Source of the DNA: Streptomyces sp. P3
GTDB taxonomy: Bacteria > Actinomycetota > Actinomycetes > Streptomycetales > Streptomycetaceae
DNA: 64,000 nucleotides
NCBI RefSeq assembly: GCF_003032475.1
Contig: NZ_CP028369.1
Location: 5,084,001 to 5,148,000, forward strand
Direction: 5' to 3'
Made by a program: the position numbers and the translations under genes
In this document: positions 35,155-43,580 of the stretch, piece by piece
Layout: each line of letters starts with the position of its first letter
Position numbering within the stretch: the stretch's first letter is position 1
Notes under the pieces: generated by a model
Database searches by the model: none
Told to the model about the DNA's origin: nothing
The model's input: only the letters and a program-made list of their open reading frames with translations

Positions 35155-37761
35155 TCACACGCTCGGGTCCGTGAGCGACTGCTCCGCCCAGATGACCTTT
35201 CCCTCGGGGAGGAAGCGGGTGCCCCACCGCTGGGTGACCTGGGAGACCAGCAGCAGCCCCCGGCCGCCCTCGTCGGTGGCCCTCGGATGGCGCAGATGCG
35301 GTGCGGTGGCACCGCCGTCGAAGACCCCGCAGAACAGGGTCCGTCCGCGGATCAGCCGGAGCCGGATCGGCCCCGTGGCGTACCGGATGGCGTTCGTGAC
35401 CAGCTCGCTGACGACCAGCTCGGTGGTGAACGACAGCTCCGGGAGCCCCCAATCAGCCAGCCGGCGGCTCGCGGTCTTGCGGGCCTCGGCGACGGCCGCC
35501 GGGTCCGCGGGCAGCTCCCAGTCGGCCACCTGGCCGGCCGGCAGGCGGCGCGTGCGGGCCATCAGCAGGGCCACGTCGTCGTACGGACGGGCCGGGACGA
35601 GGGCGTCGATCACCGTCCGGCAGCGCAGGCCGAGGGCGTCGGCCGGCCGTTCCAGGGCCTGCCGCAGCCGCTCCCGGTCGGTGTCCGGCGTCCACTGCTC
35701 GCCGTCGGCCAGCAGGCCGTCCGTGTGCAGCGCGAGCGTGCTGCCCTCCGGCAGGACCAACTCGGCCGACTCGAACGGCGGCCCGCCCACACCGAGCGCG
35801 GGCCCCTGGGGCAGATCGACGAAGTCGACGCTCCCGTCGGGCAGCACGACGGCGGGCGCGGGATGCCCGGCGGCGGCCATCACGCACCGCCCGTCGACCG
35901 GGTCGTACACGATGTACACGCACGCCGACCCCGCCACCTGCCTGCCGTCGGTCCCGGGCCGGGCGTCCGTCGGGACGCTCTCGTCCTCGGCGGCGTCGTC
36001 CTCCTCCTCGTCCATACGGGTGACCAGGTCGTCCAGGTGCGCGAGGATCTCCGCGGGCGGCAGGTCCAGCGCGGCCAGGGTGCGCACCGCGGTCCGCACC
36101 CGTCCCATGGCCGCCGCGGCGTCGATGCCGTGCCCGGGGACCTCGCCGACGACGAGTGCCACCCGGGCCCCGGACAGCGGGATCAGGTCGTACCAGTCCC
36201 CGCCGAGGCCGGTCAGCTCGTCGGCCGGCCGGTAGCAGGCGGCCACCTCGACGGCGTCCTGCTCGGGCAGCCGGCGGGGGAGCAGGTTGCGCTGGAGGAC
36301 CAGGGCGGCGTCGCGTTCGCGGGTGTAGCGCCGGGCGTTGTCCACGCAGACGGCGGCCCGGGAGACCAGATCCTCGGCGAGGGCCAGGTCGTCCTCGTCG
36401 AAGGGCTCGCGTCGGTCGCGCCTCAGGAACGTGGTGACGCCCAGCACGGTGCCCCGTGCCCGCACCGGCACGATCAGGGCGCTGGGCGGCCCGGACCCCG
36501 CGGGCAGCACCGCGGCCCACGTCCCGGCGTACGCGTCGTGCGAGCCGTCCCGATCCCGAGGGCCGCCGGGGTCCTGCGGGTCGCCCGGCTCCCGAGGACC
36601 GCCCGGGGCCTGCGGGCCGCCCGGGTCGTCAGGGCCCGGCGCTCCCCGGGGACTGTCCGGCTCGAGCCGGTCCACCCGCCAGGGGCGTCCGTCGATCAGA
36701 CACCGCGCCGGCGGCGAACCCGCCGGGTAGACGACCGTGGCGGTCCCGGCCGGCCCGCCCGAAGCGTCCGCGGTCGGGCCGACGTCCCCGGCTTGGCGCC
36801 GCCCCGCCCTGCGCAAGGTCACGGAGTCGTCGGGGCCGCCCGTCGACCTGGCCGAGACGGGCTCCGCGCCCCGCAGCACCGGTTCGAGCAGATCCACGGT
36901 GACGACGTCGGCGAAGTCAGGCACCGCCACGTCCGCCAGCTCCTGCGCCGTCCGGGTGATGTCGAGGCTGCGGCCGATGCACCGGCCGGCCCGGTCGAGC
37001 AGGGCGAGCCGCTGCCGGGCGCGGTGTCGCTCGGTCATGTCCACGACCGTGTAGTAGACGCCCATCGGGCCGCCCCGCTCGTCCTCCAGCCGGGTGAAGG
37101 ACAGCATGTGCGCCGTCTCCCGGTGCGGAGCCGCCTGCACCCTGCCCAGCAGCTCGTAGCCGATGACGGGCTCCCCGGACTCCAGCACCCGGCGCATCTG
37201 CGCTTCGATCGACACGGAGTCCAGGCCCGGCTGCACGTCCGCGAGCCGCAGCCCCAGCCGGCGCTCGGGCGGCCCGCCGCCGAATCGCGCCAGGGCCGCG
37301 TTCGACCACACGAAGCGCAGATCGGTGTTGACGATCGCTATGCCGATCGGGGAGTCGCCGACCATCTGCTCCAGCACCGAACGGCTCATGTTCCAGCCCG
37401 GGGCGTCGGACATCTCGTTGAGCAGCGCCAGCCAGCGCGCGGGACCGCCGGGCTCCTGGGCGGAGGTCACGCGCGCCATGACGGGCATCGGCCGCCCGTC
37501 CCGGCGGCGGGCGGACAGCAGCCCCGCCCAGCCGCCGTCCTCGCGGCACCGCGCGAGGACGTCCGCCACCCGTCCGGCGTCCGCGCGGGTGAGCAGGGCG
37601 GCCAGGTCCCTGCCCACGGCCTCGGCGGCCGGATACCCCAGCAGCCGCTCGGCGTCCCCGGTCCAGCTCGTGACCACGCCCCGCCCGTCGAGCAGCAGGG
37701 GCGCGGTGTCCGCCACGTCGAACCGCCGGCGGGCAATGTCGTCCTCGTCCTCAGTGCCCAC
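35155..37761 (-). CDS. Multidomain PAS-PAS-GAF-SpoIIE phosphatase with C-terminal HATPase
   Basis: An 868-residue signalling protein. Two PAS domains (about residues 15-110 and 125-245) and a GAF domain (~265-460) precede a SpoIIE-PP2C domain (~480-700; GGDWYDLI, VVGEVPGHGIDAA, PYDDVALLMAR). An RsbW-like HATPase follows (~735-860; FTTELVVSELVTNAIRYA, DEGGRGLLLVSQV). Phosphatase and kinase-like activities in one chain suggest control of a partner-switching sigma pathway. The GAF domain is interrupted by a Gly/Pro-rich segment. GTG 37761 with GAGAGG is preferred; a GTG at 37815 would add 18 residues. Confidence 0.9.
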   Translation of the reverse strand: MGTEDEDDIARRRFDVADTAPLLLDGRGVVTSWTGDAERLLGYPAAEAVGRDLAALLTRADAGRVADVLARCREDGGWAGLLSARRRDGRPMPVMARVTSAQEPGGPARWLALLNEMSDAPGWNMSRSVLEQMVGDSPIGIAIVNTDLRFVWSNAALARFGGGPPERRLGLRLADVQPGLDSVSIEAQMRRVLESGEPVIGYELLGRVQAAPHRETAHMLSFTRLEDERGGPMGVYYTVVDMTERHRARQRLALLDRAGRCIGRSLDITRTAQELADVAVPDFADVVTVDLLEPVLRGAEPVSARSTGGPDDSVTLRRAGRRQAGDVGPTADASGGPAGTATVVYPAGSPPARCLIDGRPWRVDRLEPDSPRGAPGPDDPGGPQAPGGPREPGDPQDPGGPRDRDGSHDAYAGTWAAVLPAGSGPPSALIVPVRARGTVLGVTTFLRRDRREPFDEDDLALAEDLVSRAAVCVDNARRYTRERDAALVLQRNLLPRRLPEQDAVEVAACYRPADELTGLGGDWYDLIPLSGARVALVVGEVPGHGIDAAAAMGRVRTAVRTLAALDLPPAEILAHLDDLVTRMDEEEDDAAEDESVPTDARPGTDGRQVAGSACVYIVYDPVDGRCVMAAAGHPAPAVVLPDGSVDFVDLPQGPALGVGGPPFESAELVLPEGSTLALHTDGLLADGEQWTPDTDRERLRQALERPADALGLRCRTVIDALVPARPYDDVALLMARTRRLPAGQVADWELPADPAAVAEARKTASRRLADWGLPELSFTTELVVSELVTNAIRYATGPIRLRLIRGRTLFCGVFDGGATAPHLRHPRATDEGGRGLLLVSQVTQRWGTRFLPEGKVIWAEQSLTDPSV

Positions 37762-37896
37762 GGCCGGCCTCTCTGTCGCTGAGAGTGGTCTACCACCTCC
37801 CGACCCTTTCTTCACCCTGCCTGCACGAATGCGGCCGAGCCACCCGGGGCGACGCGGGGCGCGCCCGCGCCGGCCCCGCTGCGAGGGCCGGCCCCG

Positions 37897-39126
37897 TCAG
37901 ACGTCCTGCGTCAGGGCCCGCTCCAACGCGCCCAGCGCCGAGGCCAGTTCCTCGCCGGTGATGGTCAGCGGCGGCGCCAGCCGGATGGTCGAGCCATGCG
38001 TGTCCTTGACCAGGACCCCCTCCCGCATGAGGCGCTCGCTCACCTCGCGGCCCGTGCCGAGGGCCGGGTCCACGTCGACGCCCGCCCACAGCCCCCGCGA
38101 GCGGAAGCCGACGACACCCCTGCCGACCAGAGCGGTCAGCCCCTCGCGCAGCACGACGCCCAGCTCGGCCGCCCGGCGCTGGAACTCACCCGTCTCCAGC
38201 AGCCCCACCACCGCGGTGCCCACCGCTGCGGCCAGCGGGTTGCCGCCGAACGTCGACCCGTGCTCGCCGGGCCGCAGCACCGACAGCACCTCCCGCCGGG
38301 CCACCACCGCCGACACCGGCACGATCCCGCCGCCCAGCGCCTTGCCGAGCAGCAGCACGTCGGGCACGACCCCCTCGTGCTCCACGGCCAGCGTCCGACC
38401 GGTCCGCCCGAGTCCGGACTGGATCTCGTCCGCGACGAACAGGCAGTTCGTCCGGCGGGTCAGCTCCCGTACCCCGGTCAGATAGCCGTCGTCGGGGACG
38501 ACGACGCCGGCCTCGCCCTGGATCGGCTCGATCAGCACCGCCGCCGTCGTCTCGTCGACCGCCGCCTCCAGCGCGGCCAGGTCGTTGTACGGGACGATCC
38601 GGAAACCCGGAGTGAACGGGCCGAAGCCCGCCCGGGCCGTCTCGTCCGTCGAGAAGCTCACGATCGTCGTCGTGCGGCCGTGGAAATTGCCGGCGGCGAC
38701 CACGACGGTCGCCCGGTCGGCGGGGACGCCCTTCACCTCGTACGCCCACTTGCGGGCCACCTTGACGCCGCTCTCGACCGCCTCCGCGCCCGTGTTCATC
38801 GGCAGGACCATGTCCAGACCGGTCAGCTCCGCGAGCCGCTCGGCGAACTCGGCCAGCCGGTCGTTGTGGAAGGCGCGGGAGGTGAGAGTGAGACGGTCCA
38901 GCTGGCGGTGGGCCGCCTCGACCAGGGCGGGGTGCCGGTGGCCGAAGTTGAGGGCCGAGTACCCGGCCAGCATGTCGAGGTAGCGGCGGCCCTCGACGTC
39001 CTGCACCCACGCGCCCTCGGCGCTCGCGACGACCACGGGCAGCGGGTGGTAGTTGTGCGCGAGGACCGGCTCCTCGGCGCGGATCAGATCGGCGGAGGAG
39101 CGGGTCGGGACGACGGGTGCGGTCAT
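37897..39126 (-). CDS. rocD: Ornithine aminotransferase
   Basis: A PLP aminotransferase that moves the delta-amino group of ornithine to 2-oxoglutarate, giving glutamate semialdehyde. It is 409 residues. Features are YLDMLAGYSALNFGHRHP, NTGAEAVESGVKVARKW, GNFHGRTTTIVSFSTD, the PLP Asp in LFVADEIQSGLGRTG and the Schiff-base Lys in LLLGKALGGGIVPVSA. ATG 39126 overlaps the ddaH stop (ATGA) and has AGGAGA upstream. It acts after ddaH/arginase-type steps in arginine catabolism. Confidence 0.94.
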   Translation of the reverse strand: MTAPVVPTRSSADLIRAEEPVLAHNYHPLPVVVASAEGAWVQDVEGRRYLDMLAGYSALNFGHRHPALVEAAHRQLDRLTLTSRAFHNDRLAEFAERLAELTGLDMVLPMNTGAEAVESGVKVARKWAYEVKGVPADRATVVVAAGNFHGRTTTIVSFSTDETARAGFGPFTPGFRIVPYNDLAALEAAVDETTAAVLIEPIQGEAGVVVPDDGYLTGVRELTRRTNCLFVADEIQSGLGRTGRTLAVEHEGVVPDVLLLGKALGGGIVPVSAVVARREVLSVLRPGEHGSTFGGNPLAAAVGTAVVGLLETGEFQRRAAELGVVLREGLTALVGRGVVGFRSRGLWAGVDVDPALGTGREVSERLMREGVLVKDTHGSTIRLAPPLTITGEELASALGALERALTQDV

Positions 39127-39944
39127 GAACGGATCTCCTGAGTGCAGCACTTGATGCCGCCGCCGGCCTTCTGGAACTCCGAGAGGTCGACGGGGACGGG
39201 GACATAGCCGCGCTCGCCGAGCCGGGCGGCGAGAGCCTCGGCCCGGGGCGCGATGAACACGTGACGGCCGTCGGACACGGAGTTCAGGCCGAACGCCATG
39301 GCGTCGTCGCGGGTGGCGAGCACCGCGTCCGGGTACAGCCGGGCGAGCACCTCGCGGCTGCCCTGCGAGAACGCCTCCGGGTAGTAGGCGATGTTTCCGT
39401 CATGCCCGCCGTCCAGGACGAACAGAGCCGTGTCCAGGTGGTAGAAGTGCGGGTCCACCAGGGTCAGGCTGATCACCGGGTGGCCGAAGAACTCCTGCAC
39501 CTCCCGGTGCGCCTCACGGGTCGTGCGGAACCCCGTGCCGGCCAGCACGTACCGGCCCGTCCACACCAGGTCGCCCTCGCCCTCGCAGACGGACTCAGGC
39601 CGGTGGACGTCGTAGCCGGCCGCCTTGAACCAGGTTTCGTAGTGGACGGACTCGGGGCGCCGCTCGGGCGCGTGGAACAGGGAGCCGAAGACGCGGCCGG
39701 CGACGACGACCGCCGAGTTCGCGGCGAAGACCATGTCCGGGAGGCCGGGGGCCGGCTCCACGGTGTCCACGGTGTGACCGTGGCTGCGGTAGGCGTGGAT
39801 CAGCCTCTGCCACTGCTCCTGGGCGAGGTCGACGTCCACGGGGGTGTCGGGACGCATCCAGGGATTGATCGCGTACTGCACCGCGAAGTGTCTGGGTTCG
39901 CAGACGAGGAAGCGCCGGGGGCGCCGCACACGGCTTTCGGACAC
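39123..39944 (-). CDS. ddaH: Dimethylarginine dimethylaminohydrolase / arginine deiminase-type hydrolase
   Basis: A 273-residue guanidino-modifying enzyme that hydrolyses (dimethyl)arginine to citrulline. The catalytic Cys is in the C-terminal GGGIKCCTQEIRS and the His in DPHFYHLDTALFVLDGG. Substrate residues appear in FAANSAVVVAGRV and EGEGDLVWTGRYVLAG. GTG 39944 after GGAGG is the likely start. It is translationally coupled to rocD. A strong promoter and operator-like palindromes lie upstream. Confidence 0.88.
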   Translation of the reverse strand: MSESRVRRPRRFLVCEPRHFAVQYAINPWMRPDTPVDVDLAQEQWQRLIHAYRSHGHTVDTVEPAPGLPDMVFAANSAVVVAGRVFGSLFHAPERRPESVHYETWFKAAGYDVHRPESVCEGEGDLVWTGRYVLAGTGFRTTREAHREVQEFFGHPVISLTLVDPHFYHLDTALFVLDGGHDGNIAYYPEAFSQGSREVLARLYPDAVLATRDDAMAFGLNSVSDGRHVFIAPRAEALAARLGERGYVPVPVDLSEFQKAGGGIKCCTQEIRS

Positions 39945-40008
39945 AGAGGGGTTCCTCCGTTTTCCTGCGGTGTCGACCCTCCTGCGGAGTCGACTGAGGG
40001 TTGACACC

Positions 40009-40107
40009 ACGGTAGGAACTGACCGGTAGGGCCGACAAGCAACGAGCATTGCGTGTTCGCGCACGAACGCTGCGTGATTCGCCCGGTTGACGCAGGTTCG
40101 CTGCGTC
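40009..40107 (-). promoter_or_regulatory. ddaH-rocD promoter with two upstream palindromes (probable Lrp sites)
   Basis: On the minus strand, TTGTCG (40038-40033) and TACCGT (40014-40009), spaced 18 bp, form a good -35/-10 pair. Upstream of the -35 are GTTCG-N4-CGAAC (40055-40068) and the perfect palindrome GACGCAG-GTTCG-CTGCGTC (40089-40107). The location suits activation by the Lrp-type regulator encoded next door. Confidence 0.6.
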
Positions 40108-40128
40108 GCGGCAGGCCCGTTCGCAGGT

Positions 40129-40614
40129 TTATTCGGGAGCGGGCTGTGTCGCGCCCGCCTCCGGGCTCTCCGGCAGCAGATGCGACAACACCATCACGCT
40201 GATCGTCTTCCGGATGAACGGCTCGACCCGGATCCGCTCCAGCACCTCCTCGAAGTGCTCCACGTCCCGCGCCCGCACGTGCAGCAGCGCGTCCGCACCG
40301 CCCGTCACCGTCATCGCCGCGGTGATCTCCGGATGGTTGCGCACCACCTCCGCCAGCCGCCGGGGCGGCGCGGCGCCCTCGCAGTACACCTCGACGTAGG
40401 CCTCCGTGCTCCAGCCCAGCGCCGCCGGCTGCACGGTGGCCGTGAACCCCGTGATCACCCCGGTCTCCCGCAACCGGTCCACCCGGCGCTTGACGGCCGT
40501 CGAGGACAGTCCGACGGCCGTGCCGATCTCGGCGAAGCTCGTCCTGGCGTTCGCCATCAACGCGGTGATGATCTTCCGGTCGAGACCGTCGAAAAGGGCG
40601 CCGCCGTCGTTCAT
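40129..40614 (-). CDS. Lrp/AsnC-family transcriptional regulator
   Basis: A 161-residue Lrp-type regulator. The HTH reads LDRKIITALMANARTSFAEI, then SSTAVKRRVDRLRETGVI. The RAM effector domain follows (EAYVEVYCEGAAPP..., TVTGGADALLHVRARDVEHF). It lies upstream of ddaH-rocD in the same direction. It probably activates that operon in response to an amino acid such as arginine or ornithine; the ligand is inferred from context. Confidence 0.93.
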   Translation of the reverse strand: MNDGGALFDGLDRKIITALMANARTSFAEIGTAVGLSSTAVKRRVDRLRETGVITGFTATVQPAALGWSTEAYVEVYCEGAAPPRRLAEVVRNHPEITAAMTVTGGADALLHVRARDVEHFEEVLERIRVEPFIRKTISVMVLSHLLPESPEAGATQPAPE

Positions 40615-40691
40615 GCCCGCACTGTATCCAGCAGGAACGTCCAGGCCCCGTACATGTCCCGCCGCGCCGATCGCCCCTACACTCCACCTTC

Positions 40692-41441
40692 ATGCTGCGC
40701 GCCCTCGCCGTCGACGACGAACGCCCCTCGCTGGAGGAGCTGCTCTACCTGCTCTCCGCGGACCCCCGCATCGGCAGCGTGGAGGGCGCCGGCGACGCGA
40801 CCGAGGCACTGCGCCGCATCAACCGCGCCCTGGAGTCGGGCCCCGACGGCCCCGAGGCCGTCGACGTCGTCTTCCTCGACATCCAGATGCCCGGCCTCGA
40901 CGGCCTCGACCTGGCCCGCCTGCTCACCGGCTTCGCCCGGCCCCCGCTGGTCGTCTTCGTCACCGCCCACGAGGACTTCGCCGTCCAGGCCTTCGACCTC
41001 AAGGCCGTCGACTACGTCCTCAAACCGGTGCGCAAGGAGCGCCTCGCGGAAGCCGTCCGCCGCGCCGCCGAACTGCGCGGCACCGCACCCCGCATCCCGG
41101 TCCACGAACCCGACCCCGACCACATACCCGTCGAACTCGGCGGCGTGACCCGCTTCGTCGCCGTCGACGACATCACCCACGTCGAGGCGCAGGGCGACTA
41201 CGCCCGGCTGCACACCGATCGCGGCAGCCACCTCGTCCGCATCCCGCTGTCCACCCTGGAGGACCGCTGGAGCGCCCGCGGCTTCGTGCGCATCCACCGC
41301 CGCCATCTCGTCGCCCTGCGCCACATAGGCGAACTCCGGCTCGACGCGGGCACGGTGAGCGTCCTCGTCGGCGGCGAGGAACTCCAGGTCAGCCGTCGGC
41401 ACGCCCGCGAACTGCGGGACCTGCTGCTGAGGAGGCCCTGA
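40692..41441 (+). CDS. LytTR-type response regulator
   Basis: A 249-residue response regulator. The receiver domain has the acidic pair DDE at the N-terminus, phosphoacceptor Asp63 in VVFLDIQMPG, Thr in VTAHEDFA and Lys in VDYVLKPV. The C-terminal LytTR DNA-binding domain includes ITHVEAQGDYARLHTDRG and FVRIHRRHLVAL. The cognate kinase is the last gene of the same operon. A TACACT -10-like hexamer ends eight bases before the ATG, so the transcript may be almost leaderless. Confidence 0.94.
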   Translation: MLRALAVDDERPSLEELLYLLSADPRIGSVEGAGDATEALRRINRALESGPDGPEAVDVVFLDIQMPGLDGLDLARLLTGFARPPLVVFVTAHEDFAVQAFDLKAVDYVLKPVRKERLAEAVRRAAELRGTAPRIPVHEPDPDHIPVELGGVTRFVAVDDITHVEAQGDYARLHTDRGSHLVRIPLSTLEDRWSARGFVRIHRRHLVALRHIGELRLDAGTVSVLVGGEELQVSRRHARELRDLLLRRP

Positions 41442-41443
41442 CC

Positions 41444-41842
41444 GTGCCCCATCAGGACCCCGTGGAACGACGTGTCGTCGTCACCCGCCCCGGCCGCCGT
41501 GCCCTGCCCCATGCCCGGCTCCGCTCGCGCGGACGGTACCCGCACTCCTCCGGCTACTACCGCCCGCGCACCGAGATCGACGAGCAGACCACCCTGGGCG
41601 ACACCTACGTCCGCTCCCTGATGCGGTCCCAACTGCGCGCAGCCCTCACGGTGTTCGCCGTCCTGGCACTCCTCGTCGGCCCGCTGCCGCTGCTCTTCGC
41701 GGCGATGCCCGACGCCCACCGCCTCGAATGGGCGGTCCTCGGTTTCTGCCTGTACGCCCCGCTCGTCCTGCTCGCCCGCTGGTACGTGCGCCGCGCCGAA
41801 CGCAACGAACGGGACTTCGTCCGGCTGGTCGAGGACCGGTGA
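41444..41842 (+). CDS. Small two-helix membrane protein of the symporter operon
   Basis: A 132-residue protein with a basic N-terminus and two hydrophobic helices (LTVFAVLALLVGPLPLLFA and WAVLGFCLYAPLVLLARW). It sits between the response regulator (2-base gap) and the symporter, the place taken by YjcH/DUF485 proteins in acetate-symporter operons. It is probably a subunit or stabiliser of the symporter. GTG 41444 is preceded by GAGGAGG. Confidence 0.85.
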   Translation: MPHQDPVERRVVVTRPGRRALPHARLRSRGRYPHSSGYYRPRTEIDEQTTLGDTYVRSLMRSQLRAALTVFAVLALLVGPLPLLFAAMPDAHRLEWAVLGFCLYAPLVLLARWYVRRAERNERDFVRLVEDR

Positions 41843-41855
41843 GGGCGGCGCGACG

Positions 41856-43580
41856 ATGAACTCGACCTTCGCCGTCCCCGCCGTCGCCCTGGTGGTCGTC
41901 GCGACCGTGCTCGTCGGCGCCTTCGGCCTGCGCATCTCCCGCACCACCTCCGACTTCTACGTGGCCTCCCGAACCGTCGGCCCCCGCCTCAACGCGGCCG
42001 CCATCAGCGGCGAGTACCTCTCCGCCGCCTCCTTCCTCGGCATCGCCGGCCTCGTCCTCGTCCAGGGCCCGGACATGCTCTGGTACCCCGTCGGCTACAC
42101 CGCCGGTTACCTGGTCCTGCTGCTCTTCGTCGCCGCCCCGCTGCGCCGCTCCGGCGCCTACACCCTCCCCGACTTCGCCGAGGCGAGGCTCGCCTCGCAG
42201 GCCGTGAGACGGCTCGCGGGCGCGTTCGTCGTCGGCGTGGGCTGGCTCTATCTGCTGCCCCAACTCCAGGGCGCCGGGCTGACGTTGACGGTCCTCACCG
42301 GTGCTCCCGACTCCCTCGGCGGGCTGATCGTCGCGGTGGTCGTCACGGCCACAGTCGCCGCGGGCGGCATGCGCAGCATCACCTTCGTGCAGGCCTTCCA
42401 GTACTGGCTCAAGCTCACCGCCCTCCTCGTCCCCGTCCTCTTCCTGGTCCTCGCCTGGCAGAGCGACGGCGCGCCCCGTGACGTCTTCGAGGAGCCGGCG
42501 GCCTTCCGCGACCAGCGGGTGGTCCGGGTCGGCGACACCCTGGACCTGAAACTGGACCGCCCCCTGACCGTGACCGTGGACGGCACGGTCGACGGCCGTC
42601 CGCACGAGGACGCGGTGCTCCGGCTGCCGGCCGGCACCCACCGCATCGAGAGGGGAGCCCGCCTCACCTTCGCCGAGGGCGCCGCGGTCCCCGCCGCCGA
42701 GCGCGGAACCAGCGGCGGCATGTCCACCTCGCTCGCCGCGAGCCGTGAGGAGCGGCCCCTGTACGCCACCTACGGGCTGATCCTCGCCACGTTCCTCGGC
42801 ACCATGGGCCTGCCGCACGTCGTCGTGCGCTTCTACACCAGCCCGCACGGTGTCGCCGCCCGCCGCACCACGGTCGCCGTCCTCGCCCTGATCGGCGCGT
42901 TCTACCTCCTGCCGCCCGTCTACGGCGCCCTCGGCCGCCTCTACACGCCCGAGCTGGCCCTCAGCGGCGACGCGGACGCGGCCGTCCTGCTGCTGCCCGA
43001 CCGGATGATCGGCGGCCTCGGCGGCGAGCTGCTGGGCGCGCTGGTCGCCGGCGGCGCCTTCGCCGCGTTCCTGTCCACCGCGTCCGGACTGACGATGGCC
43101 GTGGCGGGGGTGCTCGCGCAGGACGTCCTGCCGACCCGCGGCGTCCGGCACTTCCGGCTCGGCACCGGACTCGCCATGGCCGTCCCGCTGGCCGCCAGCC
43201 TGCTGGTGGGCGGACTGCCGGTGGCCGACGCCGTGGGGCTGGCCTTCGCGGTGTCGGCGTCCTCGTTCTGCCCGCTGCTGGTGCTCGGCATCTGGTGGCG
43301 CCGGCTGACGCCGCCCGGCGCGGCCGCCGGGATGCTGGTCGGCGGCGGGTCGGCGTTCGTCGCGGTCGCCGCCACCATGGCCGGCCTCCCGGGCGCGGGC
43401 CCGGCGCACGCCCTGCTCGCCTGGCCCGCCCTGTGGTCCGTGCCGCTCGGCTTCCTCACCATGATCCTGGTGTCCCTGGCCACCCCGAACCGCGTTCCGT
43501 CCGGCACCTCGGCGATCCTGGCCCGCTTCCATCTGCCGGAGGAACTCCGCACCGCGCAGACGGCGGAGGCGAAGCCGTGA
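41856..43580 (+). CDS. Sodium:solute symporter (ActP/carboxylate type)
   Basis: A 574-residue SSS-family transporter with about 13 helices. Family features include FYVASRTVGPRLNAAAISGE, YLSAASFLGIAGLVL, the Na+-site region GGMRSITFVQAFQYWLK and SSFCPLLVLGIWW. Between helices 6 and 7 lies an extracytoplasmic insertion (about residues 205-300) rich in Arg/Asp/Val, also seen in actinobacterial acetate/carboxylate symporters. The substrate is probably a short carboxylate. It overlaps the kinase start by four bases. Confidence 0.92.
   Translation: MNSTFAVPAVALVVVATVLVGAFGLRISRTTSDFYVASRTVGPRLNAAAISGEYLSAASFLGIAGLVLVQGPDMLWYPVGYTAGYLVLLLFVAAPLRRSGAYTLPDFAEARLASQAVRRLAGAFVVGVGWLYLLPQLQGAGLTLTVLTGAPDSLGGLIVAVVVTATVAAGGMRSITFVQAFQYWLKLTALLVPVLFLVLAWQSDGAPRDVFEEPAAFRDQRVVRVGDTLDLKLDRPLTVTVDGTVDGRPHEDAVLRLPAGTHRIERGARLTFAEGAAVPAAERGTSGGMSTSLAASREERPLYATYGLILATFLGTMGLPHVVVRFYTSPHGVAARRTTVAVLALIGAFYLLPPVYGALGRLYTPELALSGDADAAVLLLPDRMIGGLGGELLGALVAGGAFAAFLSTASGLTMAVAGVLAQDVLPTRGVRHFRLGTGLAMAVPLAASLLVGGLPVADAVGLAFAVSASSFCPLLVLGIWWRRLTPPGAAAGMLVGGGSAFVAVAATMAGLPGAGPAHALLAWPALWSVPLGFLTMILVSLATPNRVPSGTSAILARFHLPEELRTAQTAEAKP

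Noticed and set aside
33805..37782. A 1325-codon plus-strand frame
   Set aside because: Lies opposite two clear SpoIIE phosphatases; caused by high GC in the opposite strand's codons.
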